Assembly: GCA_945870185.1 (NCBI GenBank)
Contig: CAMBRK010000004.1
Location: 1 to 64,000, forward strand
From: Aureispira sp. CCB-QB1
Lineage (GTDB): Bacteria; Bacteroidota; Bacteroidia; Chitinophagales; Saprospiraceae
Reading direction: 5' to 3'
Length of the DNA stretch: 64,000 nucleotides
In this document: piece by piece, positions 54,689 to 64,000 of the stretch
Position numbering within the stretch: the stretch's first letter is position 1
How the letters are laid out: each line of letters opens with the position of its first letter
Program-made: the position numbers and the translations under genes
Notes under the pieces: model-generated
What the model was told of the DNA's origin: nothing
The model's database searches: none
What the model saw: only the letters and a program-made list of their open reading frames with translations

Positions 54689-57502
54689 ATGAAAAATCTA
54701 GCTCTTTGCTTATTTACATTTTGTAGCTTTTATGTATCGGCACAAAAATATAATATCAATGGTATCATTACAGATACTACGGGGATGCCCTTAATAGCTG
54801 CAACGGTCATGCTCATGGATCAGGATTCTATACTATTGGAGTATGCTCAAACAGATAATAAAGGTAGATTTATATTTAAGGAAGTAAGAGAGGAGACTTG
54901 TATTATCAAAACATCTTACATAGGCTACTTCCCACTAACAATAAATATAAGGCCAGACAATAAAACCGTCGTGGATTTGGGTACCATCAAAATGGAAGAA
55001 ATAGCCAAGGAACTGATGGAGATCGTTATCAAAGAAGCCAAAGCGCCATTAAAATTAAGAGGAGATACCGTAGAGTATGATATTAGCCAATTTAAAGTGC
55101 CTCAGGGAGCCACATTGGAAGAACTGCTCAAAAGACTACCTGGCCTTGATGTGAGTCAAGATGGAACTATACAGGCAGATGGAAAAGGCGTGACCAAACT
55201 CACCGTAGATGGAAAGACATTTTTTAGTGATGACCCAAAGTTTGCCATAAAAAATTTACCTGCGGAAGGTGTTTCCAAGGTTCAGGTATTTGACAAAAAA
55301 GATGAAGAAGCATTGCTGACAGGAAAGACGACTGCAAGTGAAGAGAAAACGATGAATGTAGAACTCAAAGAAGAATTTAAGAAAGGAGGTTTTGGAAAAA
55401 TTACTGTAGGTGGCGGAGATCAATCACGTGGTGAACTCAAGGGAAACTATAATAAATTTGATAGTAAAAACCAATTTTCAGTTGTGGGTACTGCTAATAA
55501 TACTGGCAGAAATGGCCTTTCTTGGGATGATTACCAAGATTTTATGGGTTCCAACTCTTGGGATGATAATGATGACTATGATTATGGTTTTGGAAATGGA
55601 TTTGTCCGGTATTTTGGAGGATCTGGTTCTGGATTGGAAAGTAAAGTAAGCGATGCTTTTTTTTCTGGTAATAATGGCGGGTTTCCTACCAATATCATAG
55701 GAGGAGTCAATTATAATTATGACCATAAGAAAAATAAGTTTGCTGGACGATATTTCTTTCAAAATACAGGAAATGATGTAGAGACTTTTTCGGATACTCG
55801 TAGTTTTTTGACGGGATTCAACCTAGATAATAATAGGTATAACAAAGATAATAAAGGAAGTATTAATCATAGAGCTGAAACCCAATATCAAATAGATATA
55901 GATAGTTTTCTGACTGCTATAGTGACTGCTGATGGTGCCTTAGTCAATTCTGAAAATGGACAAACAGGCAATAATACTATTTTTAGAAATGAGAATCAAC
56001 TCACCAGTAAAAGTAGTTTTGATAATTTCTCCAAACTATCTGGAAGATTGATGAATACTTCGTTGCTTTTGCGAAAAAAGTTTAGAAAAGCTGGAAGGTC
56101 GATAGGTGTTAATGCATCATATCTTAAAACTGATATCAATGACGACCAAAAGCGATTTTCTGACAATATTTTTATTGATGATAATTCCAATCAGGATACT
56201 TTAAATTTAAGGCAATTTAACGCTGATACTTTGGATAAATATGTCATAAAACTCAATGCAATGATCAGTGAACCATTGAGTAAGAAGATATTTTTAAAAG
56301 TATTTCACAATTTTAGTTCGAGAAATGAAAACGGTATAAGACTAGTCAATGATCAAGTACAAGGTGAACAGTTGGTTCAAAATGATCTCTTGAGTCGAAT
56401 TTATAACAATAATATCATCAATCAAAGAACAGGTAGTATGGTTACCTACTCTAATAAGGGCCAAAATGTAACTTTAGGAGGAGCATATCAAGCTTTTGAT
56501 TTGCAAGGAGACTATAGATCACCCCATGTAAACGGACTAAAAGGAACAGTCAACAATCAATTTTCACGTTGGCTACCCTATGCTGAATATAGTGGAAGTA
56601 TCACTCGAAATACTTGGATAAATATGGACTATGGAGTCAATGTATCCGAGCCATCGATAGAGCAATTACTACCTGTAGTGGACTTTTCCAATCCACTTTA
56701 TATAACGGAAGGAAATCCAGATCTCGTTCCTACCTTGAATCATCGCATCGGAACATGGTTTAACCACTCGTGGCCAGCAGACGGTATTAGGGTCAATGCA
56801 GGGATGAGCTATACTTATTTTGAAGATCAAATCATTACAGAGCAAACAGTAGATGAAAGCCTAGTCACAAGGTCCAAACCTTTAAATTATAGCGGCGGTA
56901 CCAATCTCTGGAGCAATGCAGGGGTCAATTTTCCGATTATTAGGAATAAGATCAAAATGAGGGTTAATGTGGGCCGATCAGGATCTCGATCTTTTGCTTT
57001 TGTAAATGATGTACTCAATAAAACTATCACCGAGCGTTGGTCACCAAGTGTTAATCTTGATTTTACGCCTTTAGAAAAGACAGCGATTTATGTTTCTTCC
57101 AATTTTGGTTTTTCTTCCACTAAATATGATATCAACACTTCTCAAAATCAGAATATAATAAACCAAAATTATAACCTCGACGTCAATACAAATTTGGGAA
57201 AAGGTTGGTTTTGGAACTCCACACTTCGATATTCTATTTTTCAAAATGATAGATTTGGAATCGAGCAAAAGATACCTATTATCAATTTGTCAATGTACAA
57301 ACAGTTTCTTAAAGGTAACAAAGGCGAAATCAGGCTCTCCGTGTACGACTTGCTCAATCAAAATATACAAATCAATCAATCCACCTCAGTGTCTAGAGTT
57401 TTTGATTCCAGAACTTTATCTTTGGCAAGATATGTCATGCTCTCTTTTTCATACAATATCAAAGGCATGAAATCGTCTGTAGCCAAAAGAGATTATTGGT
57501 AA
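54689..57502 (+). CDS. TonB-dependent-receptor-like outer-membrane protein
   Basis: The 937-residue product has a signal peptide (to VSAQ, ~18) and a carboxypeptidase-regulatory-like domain (~20-110: NINGIITDTTGMPLIAATVML). A plug-like region carries LEELLKRLPGLDVSQDGTIQADGKGVTKLTVDGK. A very long beta-barrel (~230-937) has asparagine-rich loops. It belongs to the outer-membrane-beta-barrel family often found with GLPGLI proteins in Bacteroidota. The substrate is unknown. The GLPGLI gene starts on the base after its stop. Confidence 0.82.
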   Translation: MKNLALCLFTFCSFYVSAQKYNINGIITDTTGMPLIAATVMLMDQDSILLEYAQTDNKGRFIFKEVREETCIIKTSYIGYFPLTINIRPDNKTVVDLGTIKMEEIAKELMEIVIKEAKAPLKLRGDTVEYDISQFKVPQGATLEELLKRLPGLDVSQDGTIQADGKGVTKLTVDGKTFFSDDPKFAIKNLPAEGVSKVQVFDKKDEEALLTGKTTASEEKTMNVELKEEFKKGGFGKITVGGGDQSRGELKGNYNKFDSKNQFSVVGTANNTGRNGLSWDDYQDFMGSNSWDDNDDYDYGFGNGFVRYFGGSGSGLESKVSDAFFSGNNGGFPTNIIGGVNYNYDHKKNKFAGRYFFQNTGNDVETFSDTRSFLTGFNLDNNRYNKDNKGSINHRAETQYQIDIDSFLTAIVTADGALVNSENGQTGNNTIFRNENQLTSKSSFDNFSKLSGRLMNTSLLLRKKFRKAGRSIGVNASYLKTDINDDQKRFSDNIFIDDNSNQDTLNLRQFNADTLDKYVIKLNAMISEPLSKKIFLKVFHNFSSRNENGIRLVNDQVQGEQLVQNDLLSRIYNNNIINQRTGSMVTYSNKGQNVTLGGAYQAFDLQGDYRSPHVNGLKGTVNNQFSRWLPYAEYSGSITRNTWINMDYGVNVSEPSIEQLLPVVDFSNPLYITEGNPDLVPTLNHRIGTWFNHSWPADGIRVNAGMSYTYFEDQIITEQTVDESLVTRSKPLNYSGGTNLWSNAGVNFPIIRNKIKMRVNVGRSGSRSFAFVNDVLNKTITERWSPSVNLDFTPLEKTAIYVSSNFGFSSTKYDINTSQNQNIINQNYNLDVNTNLGKGWFWNSTLRYSIFQNDRFGIEQKIPIINLSMYKQFLKGNKGEIRLSVYDLLNQNIQINQSTSVSRVFDSRTLSLARYVMLSFSYNIKGMKSSVAKRDYW

Positions 57503-58285
57503 ATGGTAAATATATTTTATTGTAATCACCAAATAAAAAATTTAAACGTGAATAGAATCATTTTTTTCTGCTGCTTCATTTTGTCCTCCTATATGCTTTC
57601 TGCTCAAGGAGGAGTTATCACTTACAATAAAAAGTATAGTTGGGCCAATATTGCTAAAAAAATGCCTTATCTTTCACAAGAAGAAAAAGACAGAATCACC
57701 CTCAGTTGGGGAAATGATGATGATAATAAAGGGGAAGATTATGAGCTTACTTATAATCCCAAAGGCTCTGTGTACAAAGCCAAAGAAAGAGACGAAAATT
57801 ATGGTTACTCTTGGGGAGAAGATGAAGATGTTTTCATTAGAGATTTTGAAACAAAAACCACTAACGATCAGCGAGAGTTACTAGGAAAACTTTACGCCTT
57901 GCAAGGTGATATCCCTAAGTTTAAATGGAAAATTTTGAATGAATTAAAAGATGTAGCCGGATATGTGTGCATGAAAGCTGAAACCAAAGATACTGTAAAT
58001 AATGTAATCATTACCGCATGGTTTACTGATAAGCTGAATATATTGAGTGGTCCTGAAGGAATGAGTGGCTTACCAGGATTGATCCTGGCATTAGATTATA
58101 ATACAGACGACATCCAGATAGTTGCTAGTAAGGTAGAATTAAAACCTGAAAGTCCCCCATTGCCTATTCCCAAAAAACTTAAAGGTAAAAAGTCAGATTA
58201 CCAAGAATATAACAGTAAAAAGAAGAAACACATTACCTTAAGTATATCAGGTAGACGCAATCCATATTGGGATGTCAGGTATTGA
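57503..58285 (+). CDS. GLPGLI family exported protein
   Basis: The 260-residue product has a signal peptide (to MLSAQ, ~36) and the family signature GMSGLPGLILALD (~185-197). A preceding stretch (YVCMKAETKDTVNNVIITAWFTDKLN) is typical of the family. GLPGLI proteins are exported and usually co-encoded with TonB-dependent receptors. It directly abuts the receptor gene (stop TAA, then ATG), so it is translationally coupled. A later GTG start at 57548 is possible. Confidence 0.87.
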   Translation: MVNIFYCNHQIKNLNVNRIIFFCCFILSSYMLSAQGGVITYNKKYSWANIAKKMPYLSQEEKDRITLSWGNDDDNKGEDYELTYNPKGSVYKAKERDENYGYSWGEDEDVFIRDFETKTTNDQRELLGKLYALQGDIPKFKWKILNELKDVAGYVCMKAETKDTVNNVIITAWFTDKLNILSGPEGMSGLPGLILALDYNTDDIQIVASKVELKPESPPLPIPKKLKGKKSDYQEYNSKKKKHITLSISGRRNPYWDVRY

Positions 58286-58305
58286 AAGAAGTATCTCGAT
58301 TAAAA

Positions 58306-61300
58306 TTAGTTAGCCCTGATCATATAATTCCCAATAATATTTATTTCACCAAAATTTTGAATGGTATTGCCCAAACTTGTTGACATCAAAGTATCCAAAA
58401 TATCTATATTATTGGCGTTGATATTTCCATGATTTATAATTGCTCTGTTACTAGTAGGACCTGTACCGCCTATAAGCTTGACATTCGTTAAATTGAGATT
58501 TACTCCGGGCAATACTTCAAAAATAGGTCCGGAATGAATAGATTGTATTTTAATATTTTGATTTGTAAATGTAATATCAAGGTTCTTGTCAACAATAATT
58601 GGACTATTTATTTTAATAGTATCATTATTAAGGGCTGAGGAAAAAGATATACTGCCTCCTGGAGGTGTACAATAAATGGCAGCTCGCAGAGAATTTATTC
58701 CATCGTCGTTTAGGTTGGATACCGTAGTAGAACATAAACAAGTAACATTGGCTTCCCAGCCCAGTTCTGTCGCAGATTCATCCGATAAAAACTGGAGAGT
58801 AAGACAACCACTAGAGTGTGTAGAAGTAAATGGCCCGGGTATTGTAGTTCCGTAATATCCTCCCGCGGGAAAACCAGCTTGTGTTGATGGGTTGTTGCTC
58901 GCGAACATCGAGCTGGTGACGTTATTTCCATTGAATACATATAGGGCATCCCATGTGCTTTCCACATTAAAATTAGAAAAATTCAGGACAGCTTGCTCAT
59001 ACAATCCTGAAGGGCAAATATATCGAGTTGTATTTTCAAAATCTGAATAATTGGATGTAGTACCACCAGTATCAGTTGATACATCATTACATGTGGTTTG
59101 AGTGATATGAGGGCCTGATGTTACCCAAAGAGAAGCAACGTTGTCACAAAGGCTTTTTACGTGAAAATAATACACGGAGTTACTGTTTAATCCTGAAATT
59201 TCAGCGTTCGTGGTGTTTGTACTTATTCCTGATGGTGGAGGCGTTATAGTAGAAGTGACAGCATATTCATATCCATTGGTAGGTGGAGGTGGAGGTGCTG
59301 TCCATGAAATCGAAGCCGATTGAATACCTAAATCATATATGGATAATTGGCTTATGGGAGCGCAATTGGATGTCTCTCTTAGTGGTGATTTCCATGCTCC
59401 ACGTCCATAGGTAGCTACAAAAATTTCTTCAGTATTATATTTTATCTTCAAGTCCCTGATTCTAACGTTTGGTAAGTCTGTATTAAAAAGTTCCCAATTG
59501 GCTAAATCATTGTCAATATAATATACGCCTACATCCATACCTACATACAAACCATCGTTAGAGCCTGTCTGATAAATGATACAATTTGCCGGTAAATTGG
59601 GCAGGTTACCACTGATATTTGTCCAATTGGTACCACCATTTATAGATTTATATACTTTGGCTCCAGCTGTATAGTTAGATCTGACTGCCCAGATAATGTC
59701 AGGATTTGATGGATGAATTACAATTTCCTGTAAACCATTTCCAGGAGTGGCCTTGGTGGTCCAGGTGACTCCAGCGTTATCAGACCTTAATAATGTAGAG
59801 GATGTCCCTGCATATAATATATTGCCATTAGATGGTGCTACAAAAAGAAAGGTAAGGTCATTTGCGCTAATATTATTTGATATTGTTGTCCAAGTTTGAC
59901 CTTGATTTGCAGATTTATGAACTCTATTGTAGCCTACGTAAACATTTTGGGTATTGGATGGGTCTATGGCAAGAGGTGTGATCCAGGCACCAGTATTTGC
60001 GTCGGGAATACTCATAGATGAAAATGAACTGCCATTGGTCGATCTTGAAAAATTTCCATATTGATATGATCCATACATAACATTGGCATTGGTAGGGCTG
60101 ATATGACAGTCCATGCCATCACCTCCAATATTGTTACCCCAAGACCCAGAAGTATTACGAACTTTGGTTCCATTATCTTGGAGACCGGTTATGACTTTTG
60201 TATCCTGTTGTGAAGCGTCTATTCTATACATTTGAGATATGATAAGGCCATTGCTTCTATCTGTCCAATTGACACCGCCATTTGTTGTTCTATATACACC
60301 ACCATCATTTCCAAGCCAAAGTGTGTTATTGTTTTGCCACTCCATACAGTGATGATCAGCATGAACTGTCTGAACACCACTAGCTCCAGACCAATGTGTG
60401 CGCAACGTCATAGTAGTACCTCCATTAATTGACTTCCATACATTGACGCCTCCAGTATAGATGATTTCGGCATTGGTCGGATCCACAGCGATACATAAAT
60501 CATACCATCCTTGGCCATTTGTACCCGACCCATTTGATGAACTATTGAGGATATTGGGCGTAGATGAAACTAGCGTGTAAGAATCTCCTGAATCACCTGA
60601 TTTATAGAGTCCATTAAAGCCGTTATTACTGGAATTGGAGCAAAGTGCATAGACGTAGCTATTGTTTCCTGGAGATACCGCTAAGGCGATTCGATTATTA
60701 CTGCTTATCGTTATGATTTCTGACCAATTTGCTCCATTGTTTGTGGATAAGTAAATCTTATTACTACTTGCTACATAAAATCTATTTGTGGTTGGATCTG
60801 GATTGGCTTCCACATCAAAAAAGTTGCCAGTTACCAGCTGTGACCAGGAAGTGCCAGAGTTTGTAGTGCGATACAAACCGTTAGATGTAGCAGCCAAGAT
60901 AATATTTTCATCATTGGGATCCATTAATATCTTTCTGATTCTCCTTCCTTGAGTTACATTCCAGTTAAGCCCAGTAGTTTGCCAGGTAACTCCACCATCT
61001 GTTGATTTTAAAACACCGGTAGAGTTGGTATCTGATGCATCACCATCCCCTGTAGCTATATACATTATATCAGGGTTGGATGGTTGAATTATAATACTAG
61101 AAACACCAAGCACCACGCTATTGTCGAACGTAGTGGACCAGCCAGTGCCACCATCAGTCGTTTTCCATAAACCACCACCTGGAGATCCCACCCAAATGAT
61201 GCTGGTATTAGAAGGATGAAATGCTATACAATTAATTCTTCCAAGTCCATTATATCCTCCGACTGTCGTTGTTGGTCCTAAATTTGTCCAGTTAGAATTT

Positions 61301-61623
61301 CCAGCACTTCTATTTTCTTTACTATTACTGCGAAGGTATTCTAAAAAATTTCTTTCTGTGATGCCAGCATCTGGCAATGTTCCATCTTCAAGAATTCTGT
61401 CTTTCCAGTTTTCTTCCCATCTTTTATATGCTTTATATCCAACTCCCTTTTCATCTTTGGGTATCTGACTAAAATAATCATCAGCAGATTTTTGGACAAG
61501 AAAAAAATTAATGTTTCCATTAGCATCTTTCCCTTCATCTATCCATGGTTGAGTATAAGTATTTACAAGCACAAAAAATTGAAATATGAATATCAATTTG
61601 AAAACAAAGAACTTATCAGACAT
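58306..61623 (-). CDS. Secreted VPS10/BNR beta-propeller protein with FnIII and CUB domains
   Basis: About 1105 residues from ATG 61623 (MSDKFFVFKLIF, signal peptide). A propeller region (~110-740) holds many sialidase/VPS10-type blades (SPGGGLWKTTDGGTGW, NGLYRTTNSGTSW, VYKSINGGTNW). A fibronectin-type-III-like domain follows (~760-840: ISWTAPPPP), then a CUB domain (~842-960: YICPSGLYEQAVLNF, LGWEANVTC) and a short beta-helix-like end (NLTNVKLIGGTGPTSNRAIINHG). No canonical T9SS sorting domain is visible at the C-terminus, which ends in an NIIGNYMIRAN strand. It is probably an extracellular adhesin or hydrolase-like scaffold. Confidence 0.75.
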   Translation of the reverse strand: MSDKFFVFKLIFIFQFFVLVNTYTQPWIDEGKDANGNINFFLVQKSADDYFSQIPKDEKGVGYKAYKRWEENWKDRILEDGTLPDAGITERNFLEYLRSNSKENRSAGNSNWTNLGPTTTVGGYNGLGRINCIAFHPSNTSIIWVGSPGGGLWKTTDGGTGWSTTFDNSVVLGVSSIIIQPSNPDIMYIATGDGDASDTNSTGVLKSTDGGVTWQTTGLNWNVTQGRRIRKILMDPNDENIILAATSNGLYRTTNSGTSWSQLVTGNFFDVEANPDPTTNRFYVASSNKIYLSTNNGANWSEIITISSNNRIALAVSPGNNSYVYALCSNSSNNGFNGLYKSGDSGDSYTLVSSTPNILNSSSNGSGTNGQGWYDLCIAVDPTNAEIIYTGGVNVWKSINGGTTMTLRTHWSGASGVQTVHADHHCMEWQNNNTLWLGNDGGVYRTTNGGVNWTDRSNGLIISQMYRIDASQQDTKVITGLQDNGTKVRNTSGSWGNNIGGDGMDCHISPTNANVMYGSYQYGNFSRSTNGSSFSSMSIPDANTGAWITPLAIDPSNTQNVYVGYNRVHKSANQGQTWTTISNNISANDLTFLFVAPSNGNILYAGTSSTLLRSDNAGVTWTTKATPGNGLQEIVIHPSNPDIIWAVRSNYTAGAKVYKSINGGTNWTNISGNLPNLPANCIIYQTGSNDGLYVGMDVGVYYIDNDLANWELFNTDLPNVRIRDLKIKYNTEEIFVATYGRGAWKSPLRETSNCAPISQLSIYDLGIQSASISWTAPPPPPTNGYEYAVTSTITPPPSGISTNTTNAEISGLNSNSVYYFHVKSLCDNVASLWVTSGPHITQTTCNDVSTDTGGTTSNYSDFENTTRYICPSGLYEQAVLNFSNFNVESTWDALYVFNGNNVTSSMFASNNPSTQAGFPAGGYYGTTIPGPFTSTHSSGCLTLQFLSDESATELGWEANVTCLCSTTVSNLNDDGINSLRAAIYCTPPGGSISFSSALNNDTIKINSPIIVDKNLDITFTNQNIKIQSIHSGPIFEVLPGVNLNLTNVKLIGGTGPTSNRAIINHGNINANNIDILDTLMSTSLGNTIQNFGEINIIGNYMIRAN

Positions 61624-61830
61624 ATCAAAAAAGATTATAAGGGTTGATGTTTTTAAGTACAAGCAAAGTTATAATAAAAAAATTATTTCGTAGATTCAAA
61701 AATTGAAAATAATTATTGATAAAGTACAATTTATACTTAAACGAAAAAAAATTATTTTTTTAGGCGATAAGACGTTATAAATTACCGATTAAATAATGTT
61801 ACCTTCGCTTTTATTATTAAAAATATCCAT

Positions 61831-62826
61831 TTGATAGAAATCAATTTTGGTGCTCGTTCAGAGGTAATGAGAGCCATGACAGATTTTGTAACAGAGTCTG
61901 TTGAAATTTTTTTGAAACCCATAGAGACAAACTGGCAACCAAGTGATTTTTTGCCTGATGCTGCTATACAAGATGATTTTTTCTCCAAAGTGAAAGATAT
62001 ACAAAGTGCAGCAGCTGGACTCTCTTATGATGTTCTGACTGTATTAGTAGGAGATACAATTACAGAAGAAGCTTTACCTACTTACGAGACTTGGTTGAGC
62101 AGGATCGAAGGTATTCATGATGTAGACCGCGAAAACCCTTGGAATGTTTGGGTACGTGCGTGGACTGCAGAAGAAAATCGTCATGGCGACTTATTAAATA
62201 AATATCTGTATCTATCTGGAAGAGTTAATATGAGAGAATTTGAAAAGTCTACACAATTTCTCATTGCTGACGGTTTTGAAATCGAAACTGGCCAAGATCC
62301 TTACAGAAATTTTATATATACCAGCTTTCAGGAATTAGCCACTAATATTTCTCATCGCAGAGTAGCTACCCTCGCAAAACAGCAGGGAGATTCCTTATTG
62401 AGTAAGATCAATGGTGTCATTGCAGCTGACGAAATGAGACACGCCAAGGCTTATATAGCATTTATAAAAAAGATATTTGAATATGACGTCAATGAAGTCC
62501 TGGTAGCTTTTGAAGATATGATGCGTAAAAAAATCGTCATGCCGGCACATTTCTTGCGCGAAACAGGAATGAATGTAGGTGGTCTTTGGGGCCATTTTAC
62601 AGATGCTGCTCAGCGTATAGGGGTGTATACTGCAGTGGATTATGCCACCATACTCCAGGATTTGGTCACAGAGTGGAATCTCGAACATTTAGGAAATCTT
62701 AATGAAGCAGGTGAAAAATCAAGAGATTATTTAGTAAAGCTTCCAGCCAGACTACTCAAAATATCAGAAAGAATGGTCAACCCTGTAAACGAATACGAAT
62801 TTAAGTGGATTGGTGTCCGAAATTAA
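61831..62826 (+). CDS. Acyl-ACP desaturase (fatty-acid desaturase type 2)
   Basis: About 331 residues. This soluble diiron enzyme introduces a double bond into acyl-ACP. Both iron-binding motifs are present: EENRH (AEENRHGDLLNKYLYLSG) and DEMRH (AADEMRHAKAYIAFIKK). Family features KPIETNWQPSDFLPD and NPWNVWVRAWTAEE are also visible. There is no ATG upstream of the conserved ARSEVM; TTG at 61831 keeps it, whereas ATG 61867 would cut into conserved sequence. A start at TTG is therefore preferred but not proven. It stands alone and converges with the WYL gene. Confidence 0.88.
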   Translation: MIEINFGARSEVMRAMTDFVTESVEIFLKPIETNWQPSDFLPDAAIQDDFFSKVKDIQSAAAGLSYDVLTVLVGDTITEEALPTYETWLSRIEGIHDVDRENPWNVWVRAWTAEENRHGDLLNKYLYLSGRVNMREFEKSTQFLIADGFEIETGQDPYRNFIYTSFQELATNISHRRVATLAKQQGDSLLSKINGVIAADEMRHAKAYIAFIKKIFEYDVNEVLVAFEDMMRKKIVMPAHFLRETGMNVGGLWGHFTDAAQRIGVYTAVDYATILQDLVTEWNLEHLGNLNEAGEKSRDYLVKLPARLLKISERMVNPVNEYEFKWIGVRN

Positions 62827-62846
62827 GTATTGGTGTGCAGATGGGT

Positions 62847-63785
62847 TTACTCTTGGGAAAGATAATGTTGGTTTTGTTGAGCGATGATGTGAGCGATTCT
62901 TTTACGCAGTCGGTATGGTGTTAGGACTTTCATGCTTGCTCCAAAGCCCAGGATTTCTCTTTCGAGCTCAACGTTGAGCTGTACTTTGATAGAGAGAAGC
63001 ACAGATCCATCCTCGTATTTTTCTAATACTTCCTGACTGTGATGAAGGGGCTTGGTTTCTATATACGGCGCATTGGCTCCATCTACCCAAAACTGAACTA
63101 CATCAGGTCTTACGTTCAAACTCACAGAGACTCCGATCACATCTTTAAAATATTCATCAATGGATGAAATGACTGATGGCCTGTATTTAAGACTTTCAGC
63201 GGTTGTCATTTGGATCATCCTATCCAAAGCCAGGTTTAGAATTGGATCTGTTTGGCCTTTTGCTCCAAACAAAAACCATCTGTTTTTGAATTCTTTCAGA
63301 AACCAAGGATGAAAAGTTATCACATTGGCACTTTCGGCTTTAAAGGATTTGTATTCGATAAAAAGCACTTTTTTATCCTGAATGGCTTTATAAAGTGGAT
63401 CTAAGAGATGAATACCGGTAAGTCTGTCATTTTTTTCGAAATGTATGATGGCGGCCTGCTTCCCGGATGTGGTATAGACGTGGTCTTCCAATTTTTGTAT
63501 TACTTCATGCAGATTTTTGAAATGCTCAAATCCTTTAAACTGTTTGAGGAGCTCTACTGCTTCTGACATTTGTTGCATATCGGCAGATGAGATAGGTAGA
63601 TTGGTGATGCTATATTTTGGGTCTTCGTAGGTATAGTACTTTTTGTCCACCACGATGATAGGGGCATTATAGCCCAGTTTATCACTGCGCATCATTTGTA
63701 TATCATATTGAACAGTGCGTACTGAGGCACCTTTGGAGATTCCTTCGTATTCATAAAGCGCATCGCTGACTTTATCTACCAGCAT
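62847..63785 (-). CDS. WYL-domain transcriptional regulator
   Basis: From ATG 63785 the product is 312 residues: the second half of a winged helix (VSDALYEYEGISKGASVRTVQYDIQMMRSDKLGY), a linker, a WYL domain (~130-225: KKVLFIEYKSF... LKEFKNRWFLFGAKG) and a C-terminal WCX-like extension. WYL proteins sense ligands, often nucleic-acid-related, and regulate transcription. Coding similarity continues upstream to ~63866 (KNALIRYKVLDACFRNRQRKW, the first HTH helix), where there is no ATG, GTG or TTG before an in-frame stop at 63876-63878. The true start may be a rare ATC/ATA codon, or the gene may be damaged. Confidence 0.8.
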   Translation of the reverse strand: MLVDKVSDALYEYEGISKGASVRTVQYDIQMMRSDKLGYNAPIIVVDKKYYTYEDPKYSITNLPISSADMQQMSEAVELLKQFKGFEHFKNLHEVIQKLEDHVYTTSGKQAAIIHFEKNDRLTGIHLLDPLYKAIQDKKVLFIEYKSFKAESANVITFHPWFLKEFKNRWFLFGAKGQTDPILNLALDRMIQMTTAESLKYRPSVISSIDEYFKDVIGVSVSLNVRPDVVQFWVDGANAPYIETKPLHHSQEVLEKYEDGSVLLSIKVQLNVELEREILGFGASMKVLTPYRLRKRIAHIIAQQNQHYLSQE

Positions 63786-63886
63786 ATCCAGTGTCCATTT
63801 TCGTTGACGATTGCGAAAACAAGCGTCCAGGACTTTGTAACGGATGAGTGCATTTTTGTTTATGGGCTTGATGGTTTATTATTTTA

Positions 63887-63918
63887 TCTCGCAGATACCA
63901 CGGATTGCACAGATTTTA
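63887..63918. repeat. Second type of short intergenic repeat
   Basis: This run contains CGCAGATACCACGGATTGCA followed by CAGATTTT. I recognise similar CAGATT-CACGGATT-CAGATT phrasing as a common degenerate intergenic repeat in Bacteroidota genomes. Only one copy is seen in this window, so this rests on recall. Confidence 0.35.
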
Positions 63919-63928
63919 TATTTGTCAA

Positions 63929-64000
63929 TCACTCTGGCTTTTTGTATTGCTTAGTGTTGATGATTCTGATAATGCTTTCTTTATCAATGATGGATTCGTC
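63929..64000 (-). CDS. C-terminal fragment of an unidentified gene
   Basis: An open frame of 23 codons enters from the right edge on the minus strand and ends with TGA at 63929-63931. The peptide reads DESIIDKESIIRIINTKQYK and ends KPE. It is too short to assign; it is reported because a stop at a sensible distance from the WYL gene suggests a real gene end. Confidence 0.35.
   Translation of the reverse strand, partial: DESIIDKESIIRIINTKQYKKPE

Noticed and set aside
1-64000. tRNA, rRNA, riboswitches, toxin-antitoxin, restriction or phage genes
   Set aside because: Gaps were read on both strands; none showed the expected conserved elements or product families.

Overview
The window looks like chromosomal DNA of a Bacteroidota bacterium, most likely Saprospiraceae-like. 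It is AT-rich. Recognisable promoters fit the Bacteroidota pattern (TTG, about 17-20 bases, TAnnTTTG), Shine-Dalgarno signals are weak, and several genes start at TTG or GTG. Families typical of the phylum occur throughout: type IX secretion (T9SS) C-terminal domains, GLPGLI, DUF5916, DUF3570/DUF4266, HYC_CC_PP, DUF2911-TlpA and a CcsBA fusion. I saw no tRNA, rRNA, CRISPR array, phage or intact insertion sequence.

Layout: (1) 1-5.0 kb: the end of a CIA30-family gene, a HTH-like protein, a CsgG-like envelope protein, and a cbpA-cbpM-pfkB operon. (2) 5.4-25.9 kb: a large electron-transfer island. It starts with a CcsBA cytochrome c assembly fusion (plus strand). On the minus strand follow two gene sets. 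The upstream operon (25.9-21.8 kb) encodes a diheme-b-type membrane protein, a membrane-anchored FAD/Fe-S oxidoreductase and a 23-heme cytochrome. After a P-type ATPase, a six-gene operon (18.8-8.5 kb) encodes a 70-heme cytochrome, an outer-membrane beta-barrel protein, an OB-fold lipoprotein, a 13-heme cytochrome, a second diheme-b-type membrane protein and a 10-heme cytochrome. I count 116 CXXCH motifs in the four cytochromes. (3) 26-28.9 kb: a DUF5916 outer-membrane protein and a GrpB-family protein. (4) 29.3-36.2 kb: a probable copper cluster with HYC_CC_PP, two HMA proteins, DUF2911-TlpA, a small barrel, a T9SS-tagged MbnP and two MauG/MbnH-like diheme lipoproteins. (5) 36.4-41.1 kb: an ECF sigma factor, a membrane protein, a DUF2202 protein with a Cys-rich tail, a T9SS kelch-like protein and a LytTR regulator. 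(6) 41.2-51.6 kb: DUF3570, DUF4266, ApbE and DUF2231-like genes, a truncated ferritin-like/VIT gene, DUF1003, and a CzcCBA-type metal efflux set. (7) 51.8-64 kb: a PadR-PspC operon with a probable operator, an outer-membrane receptor plus GLPGLI pair, a large beta-propeller/CUB protein, an acyl-ACP desaturase, a WYL regulator and a partial gene.

The standout is the electron-transfer island. The 70-heme protein has an orderly design: a 10-heme head, four 222-residue nine-heme repeats, seven ~74-residue three-heme repeats and a 3-heme cap. The 13-heme protein in the same operon is essentially the head plus the cap. Conserved non-motif histidines match the heme number in the repeats, as expected for bis-His multiheme wires. 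With a barrel protein and a lipoprotein in the same operon, and flavin/heme-b modules at the inner membrane, the locus reads as a complete candidate path from NAD(P)H or quinol through the periplasm to the outer membrane or beyond. That role is inferred from family features and gene order.
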